Of a stretch of DNA of 64,000 bases, positions 30,331 through 42,522 are shown piece by piece. The stretch lies in NCBI GenBank assembly GCA_021234155.1, contig JAJEKV010000080.1, positions 3,829,867 to 3,893,866 of the forward strand. The letters run 5' to 3'. The translations under genes and the position numbers were made by a program. The DNA comes from Isoetes taiwanensis. Lineage: Eukaryota > Streptophyta > Lycopodiopsida > Isoetales > Isoetaceae. Under the pieces are notes generated by a model. The model did no database searches. It was not told where the DNA came from and was given only the letters and a program-made list of their open reading frames with translations. Each line of letters starts with the position of its first letter. Position 1 is the stretch's first letter.

Positions 30331-33300
30331 CCTTAGCGAAAGTTGGGAGATTGGGACACCCTCGTCTGACGACGACGGCGAGGAAGCCCCGCTGACTACA
30401 TTCAGTGGTGAGTGTCATATCTTTGCCGTAATAGATACTGAGCAGAGCAGAGAGCCGAAGATAAAGTAATTTCCCACAAGAGGGAAGGCCAAGACCAAGT
30501 CCTTCATAGTCTTGATAGACTCGTGAAGTAGCCATAACTTTGCATCCCCCGTGAATGGTTCAAATGTTGAAGTTGAAACCACTAAAGTCAAAGCCAAGGC
30601 CCGTTGTCTTAGCAAAGTGGAGCAAAGAAGGCGCATCGGGCGGTAAGAGAATCAACTTCGACATCGACTTGCCAGGGATTAAAATCCAGATGGGGGCAGA
30701 AGTAATGGGTATTGGCAAATACGACTTGATCATAGGTATGGAGTACCTTGGACCAGCAGGGGCCATTATCGATTGTGGAAATCGGAAGGTGACCTTCCCA
30801 ACGCCCGACGGCAAGATCATTGAGATCACAGGTAAAGAAGTTGTTCCCGTCATGCAGTGTATGTCTTCTAAACAGCTGTTCAAGTGCATCAAGAGTGAGC
30901 GGGTGGCATACATCTTCAAGCTTGAGATTAGTGAGCAGGAGTTAGAAGAAAGCAAAGAAGACAAGGTGCTCAGCAAGTTGCCGAAGCAAATAGCTAAGCT
31001 GATCATGGAGTTCCATGATCTCTTTCCAGATGAGATCAAGCAGCTTCCTCCTTATAGGGGAGTTGAGTGCGAGATAGCACTCGAACCGGGAACAAAGCCA
31101 ACAAGCAAGGCTCCATATAGAATGACAACGCAGGAGTTGTCGGAGCTGAAGAAGCAGTTGCAGGAGCTGCTCGACCTAGGTTTCATTAGACCTAGTGTCT
31201 CGCCGTTTGGGGCGCCCATTCTTTTTGTCAAGAAAAAGGATGGATCACTGAGGATGTGCATAGACTATAGACAGTTGAATAAGCACACCATTAAGAACAA
31301 GTATGCGCTTCCAAGATCAGACGACTTGATGGATCAGCTTCAAGGAGCAAAGATCTTCTCCAAAATCGACTTAAGGTCAGGCTATCATCAGATTCGGATA
31401 AAGGAAGAAGATATCCATAAAACCGCCTTCAGGACGCGGTATGGGCACTATGAGTTCACGGTAATGCCTTTCGGCTTATCAAATGCCCCCGCAACGTTCA
31501 TGAGGCTCATGAACGATATCTTCAGGGAGTTTTTAGACACCTTTGTGATTGTATTCTTTGACGACATTTTGGTGTATAGCAGATCCCTTGAAGAGCACGT
31601 ACAACACTTGAGAGAAGTCTTTGCCGAGAAGTTGAAGAGGCACCCGGTTATGCGCCAAGTTGTCGGCGCGCCGCCAAGAATCGGAGAAGGTGGAATACCG
31701 GGTCATGTGATCTCAGCGAGTAGAAGGCATCTCGACGGACCCGCCAAGATTGAAGCGGTGATTCAAAGGGTCGGCTACAACAAGAATGTGCACGAGGTCG
31801 AAGTTTTCTCGAAGTTCGTGAAGAACTTTGCTAAGATAGCAGCCGGAACGCAGGACCGACGAGGGCGGAGAAGGTGAAAGATTGGGCGAGCATTGGCACA
31901 AGAAAGCCCAAAAGGGGTTTGAATTGTTGAAAGAAGCTTTGACGACAGCCCCTGCCTTGACCTCGCCGACCCGGAGAAAGATAAGCTTGTAGCAACAGAT
32001 GCGAGTAAGATAGCTACAGCAAAGGCTTATGCAAGAAGAGCGCGGTGGTAGCGATGACTCTGTGAAGATGAACGACGCGAGACGCTGCCACCAACGCGAC
32101 GATCAGGAATTGCTTGGCGGTTGTCGGCATTAAGAATATGGAGGCACTATCTCTTGGGAAGGAGGTTCCAATTGATACCCACCATCGAGCCTCCCAAGAT
32201 GTATTCACGCAACCGCACCTTTAACTGGAGGCAAAGCGGAGGTGGATGGAGTTCCTCAAAGAATATGACTTTGTTATAGTCTACAAGCTTCGGGAAGCTC
32301 AATGTGGTAGCAGATGCTTTCAAGGCATCCCCCGACAACTAGAGTCCATTGCAATGCAATTTCGACGCTCTCCAGTGACTTTGGTAAGAAGATTGAAGAG
32401 TCCTTGCCAACGGATGTGGATTTCAGGGAAGTATGGGCAAGCCTCTCTAGGGAGGCTAGAACAGATAAAGAGCGGGAGGCCTTCAAGCATTATAAGAAGG
32501 AAGGCAACCTCGTTATACCATAAGAACAAGTTGTGCGACCGAATCATCGGGGGTAAGGAAGTTGATCCTCCATGACGACAACAGCCCAATAGCTGGCCAT
32601 GCGATTCATGAAAACATATTTCAAAGTGCGCAGCAGCTATTATTGGCCAGGAATGAAGAAGCAAGTAGCTCGCTACATCAAGGAATGTCAGCTATGCCAG
32701 CCAGACGGCGGAAAGCAACCCCGAATTCGGGGGCATTAGAGCCACTAAGCGGTGCCAAACGCTAAGTGGGAGGTGATCAGCATGGATTTCATCACAGGGC
32801 TCCCAAGGACGGTAAGAGGGAAGGATGCCTTGATGGTAGTGGTCGGCAAGTTGTCGAAGATGGCACACTTTGTGCCTTGCAAGACCACGACATCGACTAT
32901 GGATACAAGCAAAGCTCTTCACCAAAGAGATCTTCAGGGCTTCATGGCATGCCAAGGGAGATTATATCCGGGAGGGACCGGGTTCATGAGTGCATTTTGG
33001 CAAGACCTCTTTGCGACGATTCAGACCAAGCTATCCATGAGCACGCGTATCATCCTCGGGACGGATGGCCAAACGGAGCGGACCAATAGGATCTTAGAAG
33101 ACATGCTACGAAACTATGTCTGGAATAAGCAAAGTATGTGGGAAGAATTTATTCACTTGGTGGAGTTTGCATACAATAGCACCAAGCAGGAATCATCCCA
33201 AATGTCGCCGTTTATGATCAATTACGGCTACCAGTGCCTAACTCCAGACACTTGGCACAACCCCGTGTCAAAAGTGGAAGTTTCGCAGCAGATGTTGGCC

Positions 33301-33888
33301 GATATGCAGCAGCTTGTGGAAGAGGTTCGAGGGTATCTGCTAGCAGCAAGAAGTCGATAAAAGAGCATCGCCGACAAGCATCGAACAGTCAGAGAGTTCA
33401 AAGTTGGAGATGATGTATGGCTCAAGATCAAGGTGAAGCAGGCAAAGCTCAGGATCGGGAATTGCAAGAAGCTTGCTCCAAGGTAATGGACCTTCGTAAT
33501 AATTAAGAGAGTAGGTAATCAATCCTACAAGTTAGAATTGCCAGCACACCTAAAGATTCATAAGGTCTTCCATGTGAGTTTGTTGAAGAAGCACACTCCA
33601 AACCCAGACGAAGTCTTGGACACTCCAACGTTGTTGGAAATGACGGAGGAGCAGCTGGAAATAGTTCCAGAATTGATTCTTGATAAAGCTTTCAAGAAAA
33701 CGAGGAGATCAGAATTCCTCCAGTATTTGGTCAAGTGGAAACACTTGCCGCTGGAAGACGCGACATGGGTACTTAAGAAGGATTTAGAAAACAAGTACCC
33801 ACGGTTTTATGGAGCAATGGGACGGGCAAGGTCATCTCAGAAGAAATCGCTCAGGCATGTCGATTTGTGTAGGTTAATTCTTGTGTAG
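30331..33888 (+). pseudogene. pol of the 13.1-kb element: protease, RT, RNase H, integrase, chromodomain (broken)
   Basis: The protease motif D-S-G is hit by a stop replacing Gly at 30524-30526 (D-S-stop-S-S-H-N-F). RT is well kept in a 440-codon frame at 30555-31877: [56 protein letters not shown] and the FFDD active site. RNase H (31980-32230) is fragmented. The integrase frame at 32752-33360 has SMDFITGLP and TDGQTERTNRILEDM, but the second-Asp region is damaged (RDRVHE). The end, 33538-33888, carries FLQYLVKWKHLPLEDATWVLKKD, a chromodomain without the N-terminal aromatic residue, like group II chromodomains. The multiple breaks make it inactive. Confidence 0.93.
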
Positions 33889-34734
33889 TTAGGATTAATT
33901 CCACGATGCCACCTATGCTTGGTATGGGTCGCATGTGTTGTTACCGATGATGGGACCACTACGGTGATCTCTAGGGCATGGTGTAATGCCAATGTAGGCA
34001 TGACCGCGTTTTCGCTTGGGCGAGTGGAAGGTAGATTAGAAAGTCTACTTGCCTAGACGAAGTAGGCGACCTCGGAGAGAAAAGGAGGTCATTAAGGAAT
34101 GCATCGATAGGGAAAAGCACCTCTAGCCCCATATATGCTTTGATAGGAGGAATCAGACCTTCACGCCCCATATACGGGAAGGACCTATCCTCCACGCCGG
34201 GCAACTAGGGTGTAGGCATGAGCGCATATAGGCATATAGGGCCGTCTCCACTGGCCATAATGGAAGATTCACCCTCTTCCCACGCCGGAGATTAGCCATG
34301 CATCCATGTAGACAGGTGGGGTGGTCACCATATAACCAAAAATTTATTAAATAATTAAAATGGTACTAACGTAGTGTCGACCTGCAGGCCAGTAGAGCGC
34401 TCCGGAGGGCAAGGAGGTCGAGCTACGAAGACTTGCAATACAAATTTTGTTGGAATGTGTTGCAAGGAACGAAGAGTACCTCGAACAATAATTATAGATA
34501 TGAAATGTTGAAAATTTGTCTAACTTAAGATAGTGAATAACTTGTTAATGGTGTTATGAATTGATAAGTATTCCATAGTATAATGACGTGATAATGTCCT
34601 AAAAATATTACCTTAGGGTAATCTTGGTAAATGTATAACTATTATATTGTATGCATCACGTTGATTGCAGATTGCAGATTAGGAAGATCCCAAGGTGGGG
34701 AGACCCACGATGCTTTGCCGGACAACATCATTTC
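33889..34734 (+). other. 3' noncoding region of the 13.1-kb element
   Basis: About 850 bp between pol and the PPT, conserved in the second element from 63504. It holds adjoining hairpins GTCTACTT...AAGTAGGC (34043-34067) and GACCTC...GAGGTC (34068-34090). A PPT-like AAGGTGGGGAGA at about 34692 precedes the true one. No ORF with a known motif was seen. Confidence 0.7.
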
Positions 34735-34749
34735 AAGGTGGGGGGAGAA
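34735..34749 (+). promoter_or_regulatory. Polypurine tract
   Basis: AAGGTGGGGGGAGAA lies directly before the 3' LTR and is the expected primer for plus-strand synthesis. Confidence 0.9.
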
Positions 34750-36317
34750 TGTGGCGTTCGGCCACGTATCACGGTCCTTAACGATAATCGCATCGCCTCA
34801 TCGCACGCCGTACACGCCACTCCGACCGACGTGTACGCCGACGGATAGCCAGGTAAGTAGCCCTAGGGGCAACTTGCTAGGTATGTTCACATGTTATTAA
34901 TGTGCACTTATGCACATTAATGTGGGCACACTTTTCCATGTAGACACATTTTGCCACCTAGCCATTAATGGCAGTGGGCCCTTTCAATTATCCCACATGC
35001 CAAAAGGGATAATTGGAAACCCTAGCCCTAAACCCATGTCTATTTAGGGTAGGAAAACCCTAGCTTGCTAGTTTAAGGTCCTTAGGGTTTTAGAGCTCGT
35101 TTTGGCTGTCCCGGGTGAGCCAAAACCACCTCCCGACGCCAAAAGTTTAATTACCATCGGTTTCCCCTGAATCGGATCAGCTCAGCAGGATGGTTGAACT
35201 CAGTCGGGAGGAGCCACCAGGGGGATCGGATTTGGTCAATTTAATAGCTTAAACCGTCTTCTAGTCATAGAACCCGGTAAGTTTAGACTATTAAATTGCC
35301 CATAGTAGCTATCTAGATCCTAGATCTCGGACACTAACTAAAGAACCTAACTCTATGATCTAGATTAGATCTAGTTCTTTAGTTCTTCTGTGATGTATAT
35401 GGATGATGTATCTTTGTGAACTCCTTGTATTGGGAAGGGGGGTAGAGGCCCTAAGGCTTGTAGTTGATGCTCCTAGAGTAGCCTCTCTAGCACACTTGTA
35501 GATTCGGCTTTGTGTACAAGAACCACACCTGGTTGTGGGTGAAGGGGCCAGACTGGCTAAGAAGGAGGTTCATGTCGACTCTGAACGATCCCTCTGGTGT
35601 GTAAAGCCTACCGGGGATCATTGTGACTAGGTCTAATGGCTCACCACTGAGTGCGGGTGAGGCATGGACTTCGACACCGTGAAGTGGTGTACACTTTCCA
35701 GTGGGTTCATCGAATCACAGGCGGTGGCCCTCTAGTCACCTTGAGTCGGCATGTAGATCTCTGGAGGAGTGATCCCTTCCCGCCCCATCGGGAATCGGGA
35801 GGATGAGACCGGGAATAGCCCCTTTTCGGCTATGCATCCCGACGGACTCTGAGCCAGTCCCGACACTTTTCAGCCTATTTTGCAAAGTGTGCACGGGAGG
35901 GGCGGATGGAGTGGACAACCCTATGCCATGTTCTTATGCCGACCAACTCCATTGCCATGAATTCTGCCTCCCGCAATGAACTCGAGACCCAAGCAAGCCG
36001 GGCCACTCCCTTGAGTCCCCGAGCCTTGGGTAGGATTCCCTATGTGATGTGTGACCATTGTCTATGCAGATGTTGATATACCACCTCCGGGTGGATGGAG
36101 GATTCTGTTGTGTAATGACTGTATGTTTACGCTTCCCGCTAGCCTAGGTAGGCCCCGAGGGAGGGGGTAGAATGACACCTTCACTCTTCCCACCGAGACT
36201 TCGTTACGGAGCAAAGTGATATGTGGAGGGCCCTCAGATCAAAGATGGAGCTGGTGTGGGGGAAGAACTCCTGTTTGTATACGGTGAGAGCACCGTACAC
36301 GAGTAGGGGACGTCACA
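34750..36317 (+). repeat. 3' LTR of the 13.1-kb element
   Basis: Begins TGTGGCGTTCGG and ends GACGTCACA, followed by TSD copy TCCAA. It matches 23193-24746 with scattered substitutions and short indels. The terminal hairpin TACGGTG-AGAG-CACCGTA is intact. Confidence 0.95.
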
Positions 36318-36322
36318 TCCAA

Positions 36323-37439
36323 AGGGACAATTGATCCAGAAAACCTAGAAATGGATACAAAACCCAAAAGAGGAGGAAACAGGGGAAGAAGAAAAAAGTA
36401 GGTGTCGAGTACCTCACAAGATCCAACAGGAGGGGGAGAGGGAGACTTCCTCTAAAGGGAAGCGAAATCCAAGGAAGACGAGACCAGGGAAAGAAGAACT
36501 GCTAAGAAAGGAATTGATAAAGCTCCAGCGCTGGAGCTACACAGGGTACCCATGGGATGCCGGCCTATGTTTGAGCAAAGCAGAGAAATATAACATCATA
36601 TATTTAGAAGAAACGTAAGATCACAATGGCAAAGAGATGTGACAAGACGAGGAATACACCCTTGAATAACTTTCTAGTGGGATGATTTTTGCGTCTCGGC
36701 CATGAAGTATCATCTAAAGCTTTGAACAACGCTATTGGGTCAATCTAGGATTTCACTTCCTAAATATTGGCCAAGGAAATAAGTAAACTTTAATGGATGT
36801 CCTCTCTTTAGAAGGACAAGCTACATAGGGCAGGCAGAGGCAGTGCCAGGATAACATGATAGCCCACAAGGCAGATGTAATTTATATGGATAAATTTTAT
36901 ATGCTTGTTTATATTGCAAGATAGCTTAGATCTATACACTTACTCATTGTGTATCTTCCTCCAATTGTTAATAGCCTAGCATAAATAAAAATCGATGAAA
37001 TAATCATAAAATGGAAAGACAACAGAACCATGATAATCATAGGATATGAATGCCAGAACATGAACAAGCTAGGGTCCTAGAAACTCAAGAACCATTAGGG
37101 AACTTGACATAAAAGGGAAATGATTGGAATTGAGTGTCAGAAGACCAAGGACAAATGAATCACGAAAGATAACTCCTACTAGATGTTAGCACCTCAATGG
37201 ATGCTATCATGGGCAATGGAACTCAGAGACGGAAGAGCGAAGGAAAATACACTATTCAGAATGCAAAAAGTAAAAACATGGTAGACTATGTGATTTTGAT
37301 GCAAAAAGTGGTGAATCGTTGCATATCAAAATGGAAAGCTGATGTTCGAGAGAGGCACACACATCTATATCACTCTTAATCAAAGAAACCGAACCAAAAC
37401 CAGCACAAAATACTTCAAACAAAACAATGAAAATAAGAT
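36323..37439. other. Intergenic, purine-rich, no gene recognised
   Basis: The first 200 bases are rich in GA (GAGGAAACAGGGGAAGAAG); the rest is AT-rich. Frames are short and without motifs. Part may be the decayed 5' end of the LINE that follows. Confidence 0.35.
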
Positions 37440-39250
37440 TTAGCGTCAGGAAGGTAGTCGATTCAACCAGGAATTAGTAGCAGATATGGATAAGATTAAA
37501 TGGAAAAACAAGAAATGCTTGTTAGGTAACATGCTCAACTCAATAGTAAAGCCAACAACCATTTTCAAATCATCATCATGCTTCGATGAGGAATGCAACC
37601 AATGAAGAACAATAGTAAAGAGAGCTAAAAGTACACAGGAATATGAGGCTCAAAAAAAGCAATACAGAAAGGATGAGGCTGAAAAAAAAAGAAGATAATA
37701 ACAAGTCTCCAGAAAGATATGACAGGGAAAATGAAGTCAGAACCTAGAATGTTTTGGAAGAAGCTGAAAAACAGGTCTAACAGGAATAAGAGGAATAATA
37801 TGAATGAAGAGATAGCTTGGCCAAAATATATACATTTGTAATATAATACTGGACAAATCCACTGGCCATCTCAGGGAAGACAACAGATGCTCCTTAATAG
37901 CACGGGGCATAGGAAAAGCCTTTGCAAAAATGGCCAATAACAGGACACTAGATCAATATGAATTAATCGTAGAAATACTCAAAGCATAAGCAGAAGTCCA
38001 AATAGATAAAGCAGAACTGTGGAAGAAAGACTTCCTATAAGATGGCAGTACAGGAGAGTAATTTCACCACATAATGGAGGGTCAACTGAAGACCAAAGAA
38101 ACTACAAGAAAATAATGGTCAACTTAGTTTTGCAAAATGGTTCGAAAAGATCTTAGATACCAAAATGACTAGGTGGACAGAAGTATGCTAAATAAGAGCA
38201 TGAGGTCCCACAGATCTTAGACCACACTACTTTACAGTCAATCATTTAGTCACCCGAGAATGATCATAGAAAAAGCAAGATTAGAGAAGGAAAAAGTCAT
38301 ATGCTACTTTGTGGACTTCAGAAAAGCCTTTAGCGTGTTCCCAAGAGATAAAACTAATCAAAGGTTAAAAAAGCTTTCAACACCTAAAGAGATTGCACAA
38401 GCAGTTTCTAGATTGTATAAGAATATATATGTAAACCTGAGGAATCATGGGGATCAAGCCAAGGATTCAAACAGAGATGGCCATTGTTCCCAATCCTATT
38501 CGGAATCTACATTGACTCCTTGCAAGACTACTTGAAGGTACGAGTAGAACCAATGCCATGTACCGAAGTTAGGGGATACCAAAGTGCCCCTGATGTTCTA
38601 TGTAGACGACTTAAGATGCTAGCGACAAAAGTGAAAGGAATGTACATGGTGATAGAGCACTAAAGAACTTCTGCATTCTAATAGGGCTGAATGTGAACCT
38701 GGCCAAGAGGGGCAAGGGAAGTGGACAAAAGGAGCAGGTATTAGGCCTCAACATACAATTGCCATCTATTACATGGTGCAGGGTTTTTGCAATCACATGA
38801 GAGATAAAAAAGACACCTATTCGAGGCCCTCAACTATATGGGGCAAATCTTGGGCAATAATTTGACGAAAATGGGCTGGAAAAAATAAGAGAGGCTATTG
38901 CACATGCTACATGGTCAAGAATTCAAAGTGAGAATCAAAATGACATCAGATACAACGGTATATGAAATAGGGATATTAATGGAACTGAGAGCATGAGAAA
39001 GGACAGTCAAATACCTAATACGAGACCTAGGCCATCAAGGTATACAGAAGCTACCTTGAATTGCCATTTTGGACTCAAATATACTCCACATAATAGATCA
39101 ATTAGATTGGTTCCGAAACACACCTGAATGGACCAACCGGATGGCTAATGATGGACAGAAGTGGCAGTTGGCAGTCGGCTCACAACTCATTAAGGAGAAA
39201 AAATAGAGTTGCTTCTATGAATGTTCAACTCCGAAAGAATAGTGGGACAC
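37440..39250 (+). mobile_element. Degenerate LINE, same family as the (ATTCT)n LINE
   Basis: Plus-strand fragments: PRMFWKKLKNRSNR (pre-RT linker, about 37740-37785), NYKKIMVNLVL (about 38100) and CYFVDFRKAFSVFPRDKTNQRL (RT motif A, 38260-38535). The NY.TIMV wording is shared with the LINE at 11.6-14.5 kb. Stops and shifts are dense. Both ends are approximate. Confidence 0.6.
38260..38535 (+). pseudogene. LINE RT motif A fragment
   Basis: 92 codons with FVDFRKAFSVFPRDK, matching the FVDFRKAFDTVPR signature, followed by the conserved AVSRLYKNIYVNLR. In motif A the second catalytic-region residue is Ser (AFS) where Asp is usual, a further sign of decay. Confidence 0.7.
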
Positions 39251-39266
39251 TGGGTATACAAACAAG

Positions 39267-39330
39267 AGAATAGAATAGAATATAATAGAATATGTTTTTA
39301 TCGTCCACGGAGAGGATGTGAAGCAACCAC
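39267..39330 (-). mobile_element. 3' tail of an (ATTCT)n LINE, minus strand
   Basis: AGAATAGAATAGAATATAATAG is followed by GAATATGTTTTTATCGTCCACGGAG. Read in reverse this is CTCCGTGGACGATAAAAACATATTC plus the repeat tail, the same 3' end as at 11604. How far the body continues to the right is unclear. Confidence 0.65.
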
Positions 39331-42300
39331 AAAACCACAAGATGGGAAGCCATGACTTAAGGATAGAAAGGGATAGGTGGAGAAAGATAGAAAGAGAAAA
39401 AAGACTATGTAGACCATGTAATTTATAGAAAGTAGAAGATGAAGAATATGATAGTGAAACAACTAGTTTATGATCATATCATGCGAAACACACAATGATC
39501 AGACGGGATGGAGTACTAGAAAACATGATGAAGGAGAAAGGGGACCTACAACAGGTAGCCAAGGCATTAGAGGAGATGATGTAATGGCACACGCAAGAAT
39601 GCATCAATCAAGGATTCATGGTATGAGGACACGCCAAGGAGAGGCAATCCTGATGTGAACCTCGTAGAGACCTAGATGAAATCTGATTCAAAAATGACAT
39701 ACACATAGTTACTACAGAGGTCCTAGGATTATATACTAGTCAGAGCGAATGTTCGATTAAACTCAATTCAATTCAGTATTGATCTTTCTCGCAGTTCAAT
39801 GAAGTGCTATCATTTGTCAAATTTCCATTTGCGAGTTGGTTAGTACTACATTCGAACAACCAATGACACTTCAAGAATCTAACCTCGTGTTGATCTATCT
39901 TAGGTTTTGTGCCATTGAGATAGCCTTTAACTTATAGTACTGGTGGAAAATAATTTGTTAAATTTATATTGCTTTCGTGTTCAAGAGAACTAGTCCAAGC
40001 TTTGATGGTTTCTAAGGAACTCTACACTAATCCCTTTTAACTTTGGTCCTGCTCGGGCGACAAAAGCTGCAGTTTAGTGTTTTGGCCAAATTCCTAAGGT
40101 TCGACATGTATTTGATTGCTAACGTTTCTAATGGCGCAATAACATTGCTGTTTTGGAGTTATAGTTCTTGGTATGGAATATGGTAGGCATTCCAGATTTA
40201 GGTTCGCAGGTCGCAAGTGCTCGGCCGATTTTTTGAAGCAATTTATGGTTTTTGCTTATGTGGCTATTGGAGCATCAATAGCACACGACTTGCATATATA
40301 TCCCCATTTCAATCCTTTATTCTATTGCATCGGCTTGTTGGGGTTCGGGAAACCTTATATTGGAGTGTAGATGTTTGGTTTGTGCTGGAGCTTCTAATGT
40401 ATGCTTTTGAATTTAAGGCATGTCGATGCCTGTGCCTACCAAGAGCTTCATCCTATATTTGAAATAATGGTTTGGGAACTATTTGTTATGGATCGAATGT
40501 TCTTTTGTGAATGTTTTGGGCTAGTGGGGCATTTGGACCATGGGTTGGCGGCATGGATATGCTTTCTGTACTTTGGGATTGTGTATTGCATCATTGTGTG
40601 GGACTTTGCATACTTGCATTCTGGTGCAGGCTGTCGAGTGTTTGGATTCTAGTAGAGCTTGTGTTGCTGAATGGTGCCCTTTGCATTTCGGTGTTACCAA
40701 CGTAATATTACCAGCATGTTGTATTAATATATATGTGCTATAGATAAACTACCAATATTTTTGTTCCAAAATCTGCATGGTATAGCAGTTTGTCTTTTTT
40801 TCGTGTGCTCAGTGGCCTTGCTTGAGTTCAACACTAATGGAGCAAATTTTAACATGTTCGCATTTGATATAAAAATCTAAATGTTGAATTCATAGTGGAT
40901 ATTTGGACCACTGTGTATTTGTTCGTCTTAAACCTAAACTTTTGTTGTATTTTGTACAATTGGTATTCCATTTCTAGTGCTTTTAATCTAAGGGCGTACA
41001 TGTCATGATGCCTAGAATATTTTGTGTGGATTCAGGCATGTAAGTCCCGAATTTAGTGATAAAAGGCGGATTTAGTGATATATCTATAACTTATAATTGC
41101 AATAACTTGTAAATTTTATGTTTGGTTTTCTATATCATGACATGCATAGAACTGTAAGGCATTATAGATATAGAGCATATAAGTGTGAAGGTGCATGGAA
41201 CTGTAATAATTCAAGGGCCAGAAGACCTTACTTTGCATGATCATTCACTATAATGAGACACATTTCATGCGTCAAAATTTTTATTCTACTCTACCATGAT
41301 TCACTAAACAACAAGGAGACTGAAATGGATGGAAAGCCAACTTTGTCTTCATTTCAAGGACATTCACATGGCCATAATTTGGAACATGCGAGGGGTCCAT
41401 AGTCCGACAATGGCAACTAGAAAATTTATTGAATCCCATCCATGATGAACAGGGAGCAAATGAGAAATCAAAAACGAAAATAGGGGTCCACGTCTTCTCA
41501 CAATAAAATATGAGGTGTCAAAACAGTCCTTTTGAAAGATAGCTGATGTGGTCCCAAAATTTATAATACCAGGCACAAACCTCTGCCATAGCCTACAGAG
41601 CTATGGCACGGTTGGTAATTCTTATAGCGGGTTCTTAGCAGGGCGATGGCGACTGCAACCAGCAGGGAACGGAGTTAAATGTCGTTTTGCTGATAGCGCA
41701 TTTTTCTTGATGTGGGTATTTCCTCATTGCAAGTAATCTGCCTTTTACCCGGTAATTCCAACACACGCCATCTCTGTGTCCTCACAAAAGCTCAGCGTCC
41801 TTTGGTTTTGCCTCTGTTATCGGGTTGATCGAGTCCTGTACCTCGAGCTTTTCCAGCCTAAGCATTAAAAAGAAGGGAAAAGGAGCCCCATTTTGCTTGT
41901 CTGGTGCTGGAAAATCCAAGCCATGCAAATGGTTTATGGTCTGTAGAATGCATTGACATTTGGGAGCAAATTGATTTCTCGAATTCAGAACTTTGGGTTT
42001 CTAAATCTGTACCGGCGAGCTCATTAAATCCTTACTTTTTGAGAAGTTGCTCTTCTCTGCACAATCGTCGAGCATATTATACATTCTCAGAGTACAAATG
42101 GAACAGAGTAAATCGCTTAGCAACAAATGCAGATAGAATCAGGTGCTGGCTTGGATATGTTATTTACTCAGGATCAGCAAGGCATTTGCAGACACAGAGA
42201 TAAATTCAGGGCTGCTGCTTCAAATGGATAGGGCAGGACAGGATACGGGGAGCCACTTGGATTTTTTTTTAATTGTAGATTTGAATCCAACTGTAATCCC

Positions 42301-42522
42301 CATGATTCACTTGTTTGAGACAAAGCATTCCATGCTATAGCCAAGGCGTCAGCAAAGTTGTAGTTTCTTTGTTCTTGGGTCACAGATCTTTGGTATGGTG
42401 ATGCGAGGATCAAGTGGGTAGTCAGACCGAAGATCCCTCTCCGGGGACCTTGCCAGGGAAGGTAGCCTTGTAAATCTCTGTTAAATCGGACAAAAGGGAG
42501 TAACAGACAAAGGGCCCGAAGA
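39331..42522. other. Upstream flank of the remorin gene; no other gene recognised
   Basis: AT-rich and T-rich sequence with short frames. From about 41570 base composition becomes more balanced and CpG-containing (GGTTCTTAGCAGGGCGATGGCGACTGC), which may mark the promoter and 5' untranslated exon of the remorin. No TATA box could be chosen with confidence. Confidence 0.4.

Larger units (their letters stand above)
23193..36317 (+). mobile_element. Complete 13.1-kb Ty3/gypsy chromovirus carrying a histone H3-like gene
   Basis: Bounded by LTRs with inverted TGTGACG...CGTCACA ends and by an exact 5-bp TSD, TCCAA (23188-23192 and 36318-36322). Order: 5' LTR, PBS, hairpin pair, TATA box, ORF1 (H3-like), hairpin pair, TATA box, ORF2 (unknown), AT-rich spacer, gag, pol (PR-RT-RH-IN-chromodomain), long 3' noncoding part, PPT, 3' LTR. 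Integrase after RNase H places it in Ty3/gypsy, and the C-terminal chromodomain among chromoviruses. The two ORFs between LTR and gag are not part of a standard chromovirus. Gag, ORF2 and much of pol are frameshifted, so the copy is defective; ORF1 is the best preserved frame. Confidence 0.95.

Noticed and set aside
23193..36317. Endogenous caulimovirid (plant pararetrovirus)
   Set aside because: True LTRs, a 5-bp TSD, an initiator-Met PBS, and integrase plus chromodomain after RNase H are Ty3/gypsy features; no movement-protein or caulimovirid-type coat motif was recognised.
40173..40743. Cluster of plus-strand ORFs of 60-83 codons
   Set aside because: Overlapping frames with T-rich hydrophobic composition, no motif and no splice pattern.
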